Below are positions 9,180 through 17,530 of a stretch of 64,000 bases of DNA, one piece after another. The DNA is taken from contig NC_004722.1 of NCBI RefSeq assembly GCF_000007825.1, forward strand, positions 181,001 to 245,000. The letters run 5' to 3'. Numbering within the stretch: position 1 is the first letter of the stretch; each line of letters opens with the position of its first letter. Under the pieces are notes generated by a model, which was not told the origin of the DNA, did not search any database, and saw only the letters and a list, made by a program, of their open reading frames with translations. The stretch comes from Bacillus cereus ATCC 14579 (GTDB taxonomy: Bacteria > Bacillota > Bacilli > Bacillales > Bacillaceae_G). A program made the position numbers and the translations under genes.

Positions 9180-9371
9180 ATGCTCAAATATGTAAAACTA
9201 ATAAGTATTAGTTTAGTAATATCGTCTTGTATTATGGGAATTAATTATTTAGTTAGCTATCTTTGGTCAGGGCATATACCTTCTTTGACGTGGAGAACAT
9301 ATTTGATGTTTGTGTTTATATTTATGATGAGTTTTGGTTCAATGCAAAAAGAAGGAAAAGAGGATTATTGA
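9180..9371 (+). CDS. small membrane protein, possible N-terminal part of a broken gene
   Basis: 63 residues with two hydrophobic segments; AAGGAG upstream of ATG. It stops at 9371 and the following frame continues with more membrane segments, overlapping by a TTGA junction. Either two coupled small membrane proteins or a frameshifted single gene. Confidence 0.5.
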   Translation: MLKYVKLISISLVISSCIMGINYLVSYLWSGHIPSLTWRTYLMFVFIFMMSFGSMQKEGKEDY

Positions 9372-9646
9372 CAATAGTCTTTTTCGCCTTTCTTTCATTA
9401 ACACAAATGGTTGTAACTGTGCCACATGAAATGCTTTCTAAAACATATCAAACAATTAGTGAATTATTTCCTGCAACATATGCAGCGAATGGCTATTATA
9501 CAATAATATTTGGAGGAGTTAGTTTAGAGAGAAATATTATTTCATTATTAGTTATTGTATTGGTTACACAATCAGTAGCAGTGATGACTTTAGCTATAAA
9601 AGGAATGGTAAAGGGAAGAAGAAGCTCTGTAGTTAAAGAAGTATAA
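9368..9646 (+). CDS. small membrane protein resembling a YhgE/Pip C-terminus
   Basis: 92 residues if the TTG overlapping the previous stop is used (AAGAGG a few bases upstream). The stretch ISELFPATYAANGYYTIIFG resembles the LPxTYxVxGxR..I.GG region near the end of YhgE/Pip-type ABC-2 membrane proteins, followed by one more membrane helix and a basic tail. This suggests a remnant of a larger transporter, but I am not sure. Terminator follows. Confidence 0.4.
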   Translation: MTIVFFAFLSLTQMVVTVPHEMLSKTYQTISELFPATYAANGYYTIIFGGVSLERNIISLLVIVLVTQSVAVMTLAIKGMVKGRRSSVVKEV

Positions 9647-9649
9647 AAT

Positions 9650-9680
9650 AAAAAGGTATCCTCGGTGGGATACCTTTTTA
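9650..9680. terminator. bidirectional terminator
   Basis: AAAAGGTATCC / GGATACCTTTT stem between the convergent membrane ORF and oppA-like gene. Confidence 0.88.
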
Positions 9681-9690
9681 TTAGCACTTA

Positions 9691-11331
9691 TTATTTTGTA
9701 ACTTCTGTCCACTTGTAGTTAAACTCACCACCGAAGTCAGTTGTTACAAGTCCTTTAATGAAAGAGCGTTGTAAGTAAGAACGGCCTTGTTGGTATAAAG
9801 GAGCGACAGCGCCGTCTTGTAATAGAATTTTTTCAGCTTGCTTCATTGCTTCAAAGCGTGCTTTTTCATCGCCAGCTAAATCTGTTTTCACTTTATGAAT
9901 TAGCTCATCGTACTCTTTGTTAGAGTATTTATCGAAGTTATAAGCACTATCTGTTGTAAATAAATCTAAGAATGTAATTGGATCAGCGAAGTCAGGGCCC
10001 CAGCCGTCAATACCAATTTCATAGTCACCACTTAATAGTAGTTTTAGCTGTTGTTTACGTGGTTGTGGTTTTAAATTCACTGTTAATCCATCTAGGTTCT
10101 TTTCTAATTCACCTTTTAAATATTCACCAGTCTTTTTAGCTAAAGCATTGTCACTTGTTAATAGTTCGATTGTTACTTTGTCAGTACCAAGTTCTTGTTT
10201 TGCTTTTTTCCAGTTTTCTTTCGCTGTTTTCACATCATCCTTGACTAGATTTCCATTTTCTTTACGGAAGTCATTGCCTTCTGGGCTCTTTGCAAATTTC
10301 GCAGGAACCATTCCTTCAGCTGGAACAGCGCCGTTATTTAAGATTGTTTCTACGTAAGCTTTTTTATTCATTGCGCCGTTAATAGCAAGGCGTGCATGTT
10401 GATTTTTTAATGTTTCATTTTTCTGATTTAATCGTAAGAATTGAATACCGACTTCAGCGCGTTCTTTGAAGTTTGGATCGCTCTTATATTTATCAACAAA
10501 CTCTGCAGTTAAAGCAACACGATCAATTTGTCCTGAATCATATAAGTTCACTTCTGTAGACTTATCTTTAACGACATTGAAGTTGATTTCTTCTAATTTT
10601 ACAGTTTTAGCATCCCAATAGTTAGGATTTTTCTTCAATTGGAAGCTTTGTTCATGTTTCCAGTTATCTAATGTGAAAGCACCGTTATAAATTAAATGAT
10701 TTGTTTCTAAACCATATTTATCGCCTTGAGACTTTAAGTACTCTTCATTAATTGGTAAGAATGTTGAGAATGTAGTTAAGCTTAAGAAGTAGGGAACAGG
10801 ACGGTCTAGTTGTACTTCTAACGTTTTATCATCAACAGCTTTGACCCCTAGTTGATCAATTGGCAATTGTTTTTGGTTTATTTGTTTCGCATTCTTTATA
10901 TCGAAGAATAAGAATGCGTATTCAGCTGCTGTATCAGGATTTACGGCACGTTGCCAAGCGAAGGCAAAGTCCTTTGCTGTAACAGGAGTACCGTTTGACC
11001 ATTTTGAATCACGGAGATGGAATGTATATTTTGTTTTATCGGGACTAATGTCAACCGACTCAGCGACACCAGGAACCGGTTTATTATCTTCTCCCATTGC
11101 ATATAGCCCTTCAAAAACATTACGCATTACGTTCATGGATTCCCCATCCGTTGCTTTTGCAACATCCATTGTTGGAATTTCTGAAGCGAATGATAAGTTA
11201 ATTGCCTGTTTATCAGGTGCTTTATCGTTTGCTTTCGCTCCGCTTGCATTATCTTTATTTCCCCCGCAAGCAGTTAGTAATAGACTTGCCCCTAAAACAG
11301 ATGCAACAACAGGTACAACTTTTTTCTTCAT
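9691..11331 (-). CDS. orphan oligopeptide-binding lipoprotein (OppA type)
   Basis: 546 residues; lipobox LLTAC (Cys22) and the SBP_bac_5 fold (SKWSNGTPVTAKDFAFAWQR; IGIDGWGPDFADPITFLDLF). Same length as, and clearly paralogous to, the next gene at 11745 (long identical blocks such as TGEFL/TGEYLKG..LEKNLDGLTVN). No permease or ATPase genes are adjacent, so it must share a transporter encoded elsewhere. AGGGAGG precedes the ATG. Confidence 0.9.
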   Translation of the reverse strand: MKKKVVPVVASVLGASLLLTACGGNKDNASGAKANDKAPDKQAINLSFASEIPTMDVAKATDGESMNVMRNVFEGLYAMGEDNKPVPGVAESVDISPDKTKYTFHLRDSKWSNGTPVTAKDFAFAWQRAVNPDTAAEYAFLFFDIKNAKQINQKQLPIDQLGVKAVDDKTLEVQLDRPVPYFLSLTTFSTFLPINEEYLKSQGDKYGLETNHLIYNGAFTLDNWKHEQSFQLKKNPNYWDAKTVKLEEINFNVVKDKSTEVNLYDSGQIDRVALTAEFVDKYKSDPNFKERAEVGIQFLRLNQKNETLKNQHARLAINGAMNKKAYVETILNNGAVPAEGMVPAKFAKSPEGNDFRKENGNLVKDDVKTAKENWKKAKQELGTDKVTIELLTSDNALAKKTGEYLKGELEKNLDGLTVNLKPQPRKQQLKLLLSGDYEIGIDGWGPDFADPITFLDLFTTDSAYNFDKYSNKEYDELIHKVKTDLAGDEKARFEAMKQAEKILLQDGAVAPLYQQGRSYLQRSFIKGLVTTDFGGEFNYKWTEVTK

Positions 11332-11744
11332 TGTTCGTTCCTCCCTAAATGTGTTGTTCGTAACGTCATAATGTCATAATGTCCGTGTCTTGAAGTAGCT
11401 ATAGAAGGAGATAAAACCTATTATAAATATTTGTTTATAGGTAATCAGGTGTTCTATATGTATATACATGTTGAACTATAATCTATCGTTATATGTTTCA
11501 ACGTAGTAGACATTATATTTTGATGGTGAAATATTTTGTTTCTTTGATTATTTAGAATATTAACACTGAAAAGAACTATATGTCAATAATAAAAATAGAT
11601 TGTTAATTTCTCAGAATAATATATTAAAAAAGCAGATTCTCATGTGTGAGAGAACCTATTTTTAATATATTTTGCTAAAAAAACAATTGGTGTGGGCTAA
11701 TAATAAGTGGGGATGAAGAAACCCCAACTTATTAAAGTTTCACT
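11332..11744. other. intergenic: oppA leader and truncated bcr1-like repeat
   Basis: About 410 bp without a gene. Contains near the start of the 9691 gene a direct repeat (CATAATGT twice at ~11368-11381), an AT-rich stretch, a degenerate CodY-like sequence near 11609-11625, an imperfect hairpin with A/T flanks (~11625-11665), and the bcr1-like half element listed separately. Confidence 0.5.
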
Positions 11745-11748
11745 TTAT
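11690..11748 (-). repeat. bcr1-like repeat, 5' half only
   Basis: Read on the minus strand this begins with ATAAA-GTGAAACTTTAAT, a hairpin with GGGG..CCCC arms, then ATTATTAGCC..CACCAAT, matching the first half of the complete copy at 19410. It then diverges. The ATAAA overlaps the stop codon of the OppA gene at 11745. The hairpin probably now serves as its 3' end. Confidence 0.7.
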
Positions 11749-13385
11749 TTTTCAATTTTTGCCCACTTGAAGTTTAATTGACCTGCAAAGTCTACTTGCA
11801 CAATTCCTTTCACATAAGAACGTTCTAAATAAGATTCGCCTTTTTGGTAAAGAGGAGCGATAACAGAGTCTTTAAATAATATTTTCTCGGATGCTAGTAA
11901 TGCTTCCCAGCGAGCTTTTTCATCACCAGCTAAAGTTGTTTTCACTTTTGCTATTGTTTCATCGAATTCCTTATTAGAGTAATGATCTAAGTTATAAGGG
12001 TTATTCGTTGTAAATAGCTCAAGGAATGTAATTGGATCCGCAAAGTCAGGGCTCCAGCCATCAATTCCGATTTCGTAGTCACCTTTTAATAAAAGCGAAA
12101 CTTGTTGCTTACGCGGCTGAGGTTTTATATTTACTGTTAATCCATCTAGATTCTTTTCTAGTTGTCCTTTTAAGAATTCACCAGTTTTCTTATCAAGGTC
12201 AGCATCACTCGTTAATAATTCTAATGTTATCTTTTCAGAACCAAGCTCTTGTTTAGCTTTTTTCCATAACTCTTGTGCAGATTTTGTATCAACTTTTGTT
12301 AAATCGCCGTTTGCAGTACGGAAGTCTTTTCCTTCAGGTCCTTTTGCAAAGTTTTTTGGAACGAGACCAAATGTTGGTGTAGAGCCATCATTTAATAACG
12401 TATTTACAACGGATTTTCTATCAATTGTTTGATCAATTGCTTGGCGTGCAGAAACGTTTTGAAGTACTTTGTTTTGTTGATTCATACGTAAAAATTGTAC
12501 GCCTACGTTTGGACGTTCTTTAAAGTTAGCATCCTTTTTATATTTATCGACGAAGTCAGATGTTAGTTTTATACGATCTAATTGTTTTGACTCGAATAAA
12601 TTTACTTCTGTTGATTTTTCTTTTACGACATTAAAATTGATTTCTTCTAGTTTGACAGTATCTTTATCCCAATAGGTAGGGTTCTTCTTAAATTTAAAGC
12701 TTTGTTCGTGCTTCCAATCGCTTAGTGTAAAAGCTCCATTGTACAAGATTGTATTATCTTCTAAAGCATACTTATCACCTTGTACTTTAAAGAATTCCTC
12801 ATTAATTGGTAGAAATGTTGGGAACGCTGTTAAGCTAATAAAATAAGGAACAGGACGCTCTAATTCTACCTCAAACGTATGGTCATCAACTGCTTTTACA
12901 CCAAGTTGGTCGGCTGGAAGTTCTTTGTTGTTAATTTTTGTTGCGTTTTTAATATCAAAGAATAAAAATGCATATTCAGAGGCTGTTGCTGGATCTACGG
13001 CACGTTGCCAAGCGAACACAAAATCTTTAGCTGTAACAGGAGTGCCGTTTGACCATTTTGAATCTCGCAAATGGAATGTGTATTTCGTTTTATCGCCACT
13101 TACTTCATGAGATTTTGCAACACCAGGAACAGGTTTGTTACCTTCACCAAGATTATACAAACCTTCAAATACGTTTCTCATTACTTGACCAGAATCAGTA
13201 TCTGTAGCACGAGCCGTATCCATTGTTCGTATTTCAGTAGGTGAAGATAAGTTTAAAACCTGTTTACTAGGTGCCTCGTCTTTTGCATTTGCTCCGCTTG
13301 CTTCGTTTTTATAACTACCGCAACCAGTTAATAAAATACTTACTCCTACAACTGATGCAATACCGGGTACAAACTTCTTTTTCAT
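11745..13385 (-). CDS. orphan oligopeptide-binding lipoprotein under SAM riboswitch
   Basis: 546 residues; lipobox LLTGC (Cys22) and full SBP_bac_5 fold. Close paralogue of the 9691 gene, apparently a tandem duplication in which only this upstream copy keeps a direct riboswitch leader. Good ribosome site AGGAGG before ATG 13385. Because of the S-box leader it is likely induced on sulfur-amino-acid shortage, like the importer at 2306-7605, and may feed peptides to it. Confidence 0.9.
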   Translation of the reverse strand: MKKKFVPGIASVVGVSILLTGCGSYKNEASGANAKDEAPSKQVLNLSSPTEIRTMDTARATDTDSGQVMRNVFEGLYNLGEGNKPVPGVAKSHEVSGDKTKYTFHLRDSKWSNGTPVTAKDFVFAWQRAVDPATASEYAFLFFDIKNATKINNKELPADQLGVKAVDDHTFEVELERPVPYFISLTAFPTFLPINEEFFKVQGDKYALEDNTILYNGAFTLSDWKHEQSFKFKKNPTYWDKDTVKLEEINFNVVKEKSTEVNLFESKQLDRIKLTSDFVDKYKKDANFKERPNVGVQFLRMNQQNKVLQNVSARQAIDQTIDRKSVVNTLLNDGSTPTFGLVPKNFAKGPEGKDFRTANGDLTKVDTKSAQELWKKAKQELGSEKITLELLTSDADLDKKTGEFLKGQLEKNLDGLTVNIKPQPRKQQVSLLLKGDYEIGIDGWSPDFADPITFLELFTTNNPYNLDHYSNKEFDETIAKVKTTLAGDEKARWEALLASEKILFKDSVIAPLYQKGESYLERSYVKGIVQVDFAGQLNFKWAKIEK

Positions 13386-13440
13386 TTGATTTTCCTCCTA
13401 AATAATTAAGTTTGGATGATGATGAGGGAAATGAAAAATA

Positions 13441-13623
13441 AAAAATCCCTCTTTTCATATTGAGAAAGAGGGATTTTTACGTACAAGTTATGCACCCGTA
13501 TATAAACGAAGTCCCTCATTCTATCTTTCAAGCATAAAGCTTGCAGGAAGTGGCACAGTATTCAAAATGAACCTGTTGCCGAGGTTTCAAAGGGCCAGTC
13601 CCTCCACCTCTCTTGATACAATG
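13441..13623 (-). ncRNA. SAM-I (S-box) riboswitch with terminator
   Basis: Minus-strand S-box: P1 arms at 13615-13623 and 13517-13525 (one mismatch), conserved AGAGAGGTGGAGGGACTGGCCC, GAAACCTCGGCAAC and CTTGAAAGAT segments, followed by a terminator (AAAATCCCTCTTT / AAAGAGGGATTTT, 13443-13481). It precedes the OppA-type gene at 11745-13385. Confidence 0.95.
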
Positions 13624-13672
13624 AGTAAACGAATAAATTTTATTAATTTTTGTGTTTCTTTGATAATTCAAA

Positions 13673-13701
13673 ATCTTACACCTTGAATAATGAAGTGTCA
13701 A
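13673..13701 (-). promoter_or_regulatory. sigma-A promoter of riboswitch-controlled oppA
   Basis: On the minus strand TTGACA (13701-13696), 17-nt spacer, TAAGAT (13678-13673), ~50 nt ahead of the riboswitch P1. Confidence 0.75.
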
Positions 13702-13742
13702 CTAAATGAAATATAGTTTAAATTTTCAGTTTTCTTAAATAG

Positions 13743-13771
13743 AAAAACCACTGCATATGGCAGTGGTTTTT
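13743..13771 (-). terminator. terminator of aldo/keto reductase operon
   Basis: AAAAACCACTGC / GCAGTGGTTTTT stem, five-base loop. Confidence 0.88.
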
Positions 13772-13774
13772 CTA

Positions 13775-14608
13775 CTAGAAGTTAAAGTTATCTGGATCTG
13801 GACCAACGCGACGATCTTCATTTAAAGCTTGAATTGCTTTCATATCATCAGCACTTAATTCAAAGTCGAAGATGTTTGCATTTTCAATAATGCGATGTTC
13901 TTTAATTGATTTGGGAATTGTTACAACTTCGTTTTGTAAATCCCAACGTAAAATAATTTGCGCAGTTGATTTATTATATTTTGTCGCAATTTCTTGTAAC
14001 GTTGGATTATCTAGTAGTTGTCCTTGCATTAATGGTGACCAAGCTTCAAGCTGGATATTATGTTCTTTACAGAATGCATGTAACTCTTCTTGTGCTAAAC
14101 GTGGGTGGTATTCCACTTGGTTGACCATTGGCTTAATTTCAGCAATTTCAAATACGTCTTGTAAGTGGTGAATGTGGAAATTACTCACACCGATAGCGCG
14201 AACACGGCCATCTTTATAAAGTGTTTCTAATGCTTTCCATGATTCAGTATATTTCCCTTTTACAGGCCAATGTACTAAATATAAATCTAAATATTCTAGA
14301 CCTAATTTCTCTAATGTAGTTTCAAATGCTTGAAGCGTTGTTTCATATCCTTGATCGCTATTCCATACTTTTGAGGTAATAAATAATTCTTCACGTGAAA
14401 CACCGGATTCACGAATCGCTTGCCCAACGCCTTCTTCATTTTGATAGATTGCTGCAGTATCGATGCTGCGGTAGCCATTTTTAATTGCTGCTTTTACAGA
14501 ATCAATTACTTCTGAACCATCTTCTACTTTAAAAACACCTAAACCAAACCAAGGCATTTTTACACCGTTATGTAATGTTGTATAGTCTTTTAAATTTGTT
14601 AAAATCAT
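13775..14608 (-). CDS. aldo/keto reductase (YvgN/glyoxal reductase-like)
   Basis: 277 residues, full length for the family. The catalytic tetrad is visible: Asp and Tyr in SIDTAAIYQNE, Lys in ITSKVWN, His in LVHWPVKG; the NADPH-binding end is IPKSIKEHRI. Reduces aldehydes such as methylglyoxal with NADPH in close homologues. Starts 1 nt after the stop of proC (upstream on this strand), so the two form an operon. A 14/16 match to parS lies inside the gene at ~14389-14404. Confidence 0.88.
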   Translation of the reverse strand: MILTNLKDYTTLHNGVKMPWFGLGVFKVEDGSEVIDSVKAAIKNGYRSIDTAAIYQNEEGVGQAIRESGVSREELFITSKVWNSDQGYETTLQAFETTLEKLGLEYLDLYLVHWPVKGKYTESWKALETLYKDGRVRAIGVSNFHIHHLQDVFEIAEIKPMVNQVEYHPRLAQEELHAFCKEHNIQLEAWSPLMQGQLLDNPTLQEIATKYNKSTAQIILRWDLQNEVVTIPKSIKEHRIIENANIFDFELSADDMKAIQALNEDRRVGPDPDNFNF

Positions 14609-14609
14609 A

Positions 14610-15413
14610 TTATTTCCCCCTAGCTTTTTTGTTTGTTGCTTCTACTGCTTTTTGAATTGCCTCTGAAAAATTATATTCGTATAAAGTTTTGAGACCTTCA
14701 GCTGTGGAACCACCTGGCGTTGTTACTTGTTCGCGAAGGTTAGCTGGATTTTGCGTTTGTTCAAGCATAGAAGCAGAGCCAGAAATCATTTGAATGACAA
14801 GATGTTTTGCGGTTTCTTCATCAACTCCATAACTTTTTGTTGCTTCAATTAAGCTTTCAGCAAAGTAATAAAGGAAGGCTGGTGCACTTCCAGTAACTGC
14901 AGTAAGCTGATGAACTTCTTCCTCAGTACAAAGTTGCGAAGTACCAATACCTTTTAAAAGTAGTTGCAGGGTTTCTTGATGTATCTCGTTTACTGATTGT
15001 CCCATTGTATATAAGGAGATAGACTTTCCAATTTCAGCAGCTGTATTAGGCATAATCCAAGCAACAGGCGTGCCTTTTGGGAGTCTAGCTTCTAAATAAG
15101 ATGGTCCAATGCCAGCTGCTACTGTTACGACTAGTTGATTTGATATTAACGGAGATAGCTCAGCTAATAACTCTTCATGAGCCGAAGGTGGCATTGCTAA
15201 AACAACCGTATCAACAGATGTAACATGCTGTTTCCAATCTGTTGTAGTAGACACATTATATTGATGTTGTAACTGTTTTAGCTTTTCTATGTTGCTTCGG
15301 TTAGAGACGATAATTTCTTCGATGTACTCTTTGCTTGTTTTAAGTAATCCGGAAAATATAGCTTCTGCCATACGACCGGCACCAATAAATAAAATTCGAT
15401 GTTTAGTTAGCAT
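14610..15413 (-). CDS. proC: pyrroline-5-carboxylate reductase
   Basis: 267 residues. Rossmann motif FIGAGRMAEAI at the N-terminus, then VLAMPPSAHEELL, TVAAGI and the family signature near SGSASMLEQ..NPANLREQVTTPGGSTAEGL. Catalyses the NAD(P)H-dependent last step of proline synthesis. Bacillus carry several ProC paralogues, so this may be one of them (ProC/ProG/ProI type). Confidence 0.88.
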   Translation of the reverse strand: MLTKHRILFIGAGRMAEAIFSGLLKTSKEYIEEIIVSNRSNIEKLKQLQHQYNVSTTTDWKQHVTSVDTVVLAMPPSAHEELLAELSPLISNQLVVTVAAGIGPSYLEARLPKGTPVAWIMPNTAAEIGKSISLYTMGQSVNEIHQETLQLLLKGIGTSQLCTEEEVHQLTAVTGSAPAFLYYFAESLIEATKSYGVDEETAKHLVIQMISGSASMLEQTQNPANLREQVTTPGGSTAEGLKTLYEYNFSEAIQKAVEATNKKARGK

Positions 15414-15529
15414 ATCCTTTATTCCTTTCTAGTAGAGATATGTTATAAAAACGATATCATCTTTAAGAGAATTTTGTAAAAAGAAAAGACTTACCGTAGA
15501 TGGAATGGATAATGAGAAGGAGGAAATTC

Positions 15530-15631
15530 ATGCTAATATTAGCTATTATTAATCTCTTTATATGTGTAGCTGGTTTGCTAGAGTGGAAGAGCAATTATAA
15601 GGGGCAAGAACATACAAATAATTATATCTAG
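15530..15631 (+). CDS. 33-residue membrane microprotein
   Basis: ATG preceded by an ideal AAGGAGG. One hydrophobic helix (LILAIINLFICVAGLLEW) and a polar tail ending NNYI. It is followed within 20 nt by a terminator, so it looks like a real monocistronic small gene between proC and glcU. Function unknown. Confidence 0.6.
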   Translation: MLILAIINLFICVAGLLEWKSNYKGQEHTNNYI

Positions 15632-15649
15632 AAAATAATTAGAATTAAA

Positions 15650-15681
15650 AAACCCCTGAAGTACATATGCTTCAGGGGTTT
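15650..15681. terminator. bidirectional terminator
   Basis: AAACCCCTGAAG / CTTCAGGGGTTT stem between the microprotein and glcU. Confidence 0.9.
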
Positions 15682-15698
15682 ACTAATAGAATATAAGA

Positions 15699-16550
15699 TT
15701 ATGCTTTTGTCATACCAAGTAATACAGCGCCGCCGATAATTAAAACACTACCTAGTGCAATAAAGATCAATTGACGTTTTGTTTTCTTTTCACCTAAGAA
15801 TACAATCGCACCGAATGTTGAGATAACGATTCCAGTTTGAGATAATGGGAAGCTTGTTGCTACTCCAACACGTGGTAATGAAAGAAGTAAGAATAAGTTT
15901 CCAGTTCCCCATAGTAAACCAGACAAAGCATTACGGATTGCATATTTGTTAAATGGTTTATGTTTAGACGTCAGTACAACCGCACCAACAAACATACCAA
16001 CTGCTTGTGGTAAAATAGCAGACCAACCATCGATATTATACCAACGAATAATAATTACATATACAAGATAGCCGAAAGTAGAAACAATTAAAGTAAGAAG
16101 TCCTTTTTTCAATTGTCCAGGTGGCTGAGCATTTTCTTTATCATCTAATGATGTGAATACAACACCAACTACGATTAATAGGATTGCAATCGTTCCCAGA
16201 ATGATCGTTGTAGTAGTAGTCCACTCACGGAAAGCGATAACCCCAAAGATAGAAGTTGCAACAAGTTGCATACCAGTAGAAATCGTTACAGTAGTTGAAA
16301 CACCTAGTTTTTCAACTGTTTTTAATTGGTTTACTTGTCCTAAAGCCCAGAATAAACCTGAAATAAAACCAACAATTAAGATTGTCATTGTTAAAGCTGG
16401 TTGAGTAAATACATACATAATTGTTGCGAAGAATAGAGCACCGATTGTCATACCTACCGTTTGGCTATATGCACCACCGCCCATTTTTACGCTTACTAAT
16501 AAGATGTTTCCCCATGCAATTGCAGGAAGAAGCGCTAATAAAATGTCCAT
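15699..16550 (-). CDS. glcU: glucose uptake protein GlcU
   Basis: 283 residues, about ten membrane segments, with the AIAWGNILLVSVKMGG start and LLWGTGNLFLLLSLPRVGVATSFPLSQ repeat typical of the glucose/ribose porter family. Proton-coupled glucose import independent of the PTS. In B. subtilis glcU is followed by gdh; here it stands alone. An 11-bp inverted repeat lies upstream (16602-16644). Confidence 0.9.
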   Translation of the reverse strand: MDILLALLPAIAWGNILLVSVKMGGGAYSQTVGMTIGALFFATIMYVFTQPALTMTILIVGFISGLFWALGQVNQLKTVEKLGVSTTVTISTGMQLVATSIFGVIAFREWTTTTTIILGTIAILLIVVGVVFTSLDDKENAQPPGQLKKGLLTLIVSTFGYLVYVIIIRWYNIDGWSAILPQAVGMFVGAVVLTSKHKPFNKYAIRNALSGLLWGTGNLFLLLSLPRVGVATSFPLSQTGIVISTFGAIVFLGEKKTKRQLIFIALGSVLIIGGAVLLGMTKA

Positions 16551-16850
16551 TACAAGACTCCCTTCGGTTTGCTATACCAATATAGTTACATATCGTTCTA
16601 ACGATCGGTAATGCCCCACTAATAGAGTAGAAGATTACCGATCGCTAAAACAGGATGAAGAATTCACGATATAAATGCGTTTTCATTTCTTCATTTTTTG
16701 AAACACCTTCATATAATAACAGGAAATTGCCTATTTTAGAAAGTGAATTCAAATAAAATGTATATTTTAATAAGAGGTAAAATTCAGTTATTTCCCGGTG
16801 GTATATTTTATTTCCTAAGAAATAAAGAAGCAGCTTCGAAAAAAGCTGCT
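16551..16850. other. intergenic with inverted repeat upstream of glcU
   Basis: 300 bp without a gene. Perfect 11-bp inverted repeat CGATCGGTAAT (16602-16612) / ATTACCGATCG (16634-16644), 21 nt apart, 50-95 nt upstream of glcU: possible operator or leader hairpin. The rest is AT-rich without recognised elements, except the modB terminator at 16824-16853. Confidence 0.5.
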
Positions 16851-16853
16851 TTA
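16824..16853 (-). terminator. terminator of mod operon
   Basis: Minus-strand AAAGCAGCTT / AAGCTGCTTC stem followed by T-rich sequence, right after the modB stop. Confidence 0.8.
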
Positions 16854-17525
16854 AGAGTTAGTAATTCTTTTATTAATAAGTTGAATACATAGTAGAAATA
16901 CGAGTGACATACCGATAGTAATAACTACAAGTGTCCATGCGAGTTGCATATTACTTGCATCAATAGCCATGTAAATTGCAGTTGGGATTGTCTGTGTTTT
17001 ACCAGGAATGTTCCCGGCAAACATAAGTGTAGCACCAAATTCACCGAGCGCGCGGACAAAGCTCAAAATCATCCCGCTTAGTAAGGCAGGAAATGCGAGC
17101 GGAAGTGTAACGTGCAGAAAAACTTGATATTCACTTGCGCCAAGGTCACGAGCACTTTCTTCAATTTGTACATTTGCGATAGAAAATCCCGTTTTCGCTG
17201 ATTGGTACATAAGCGGAAATGCAACAACTGTAGAAGCAATGATCGCAGCAGTAGATGTGAACATAATAGACTGCTGAAATAATGATTCAACCCACTTTCC
17301 GATCGGGCTGTTGTTTCCAAAGATGATAATGAGAAAGAAGCCGATAACAGTTGGTGGAAGTACCATTGGTAATAAAAATATGGTTTCTAATAGTACTTTA
17401 TATCGCCATGAGGAGCGAGCTAGTGCTCGCCCGACAATTGTCCCTAAAATTGTAACGAGAATAGTGGCGCATGCAGCTACTCTTAAAGATAGAAAGACAG
17501 GCGATAAAATAGCATCAATGCTCAT
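16851..17525 (-). CDS. modB: molybdate ABC transporter permease
   Basis: 224 residues, five to six membrane helices and the EAA loop ESARDLGASEYQVFLHVTLPLAFPALLSG. Follows modA by 5 nt. No ModC ATPase gene is adjacent, as in the B. subtilis yvgLM pair; the ATPase must come from elsewhere. Confidence 0.9.
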   Translation of the reverse strand: MSIDAILSPVFLSLRVAACATILVTILGTIVGRALARSSWRYKVLLETIFLLPMVLPPTVIGFFLIIIFGNNSPIGKWVESLFQQSIMFTSTAAIIASTVVAFPLMYQSAKTGFSIANVQIEESARDLGASEYQVFLHVTLPLAFPALLSGMILSFVRALGEFGATLMFAGNIPGKTQTIPTAIYMAIDASNMQLAWTLVVITIGMSLVFLLCIQLINKRITNS

Positions 17526-17530
17526 AGTAA

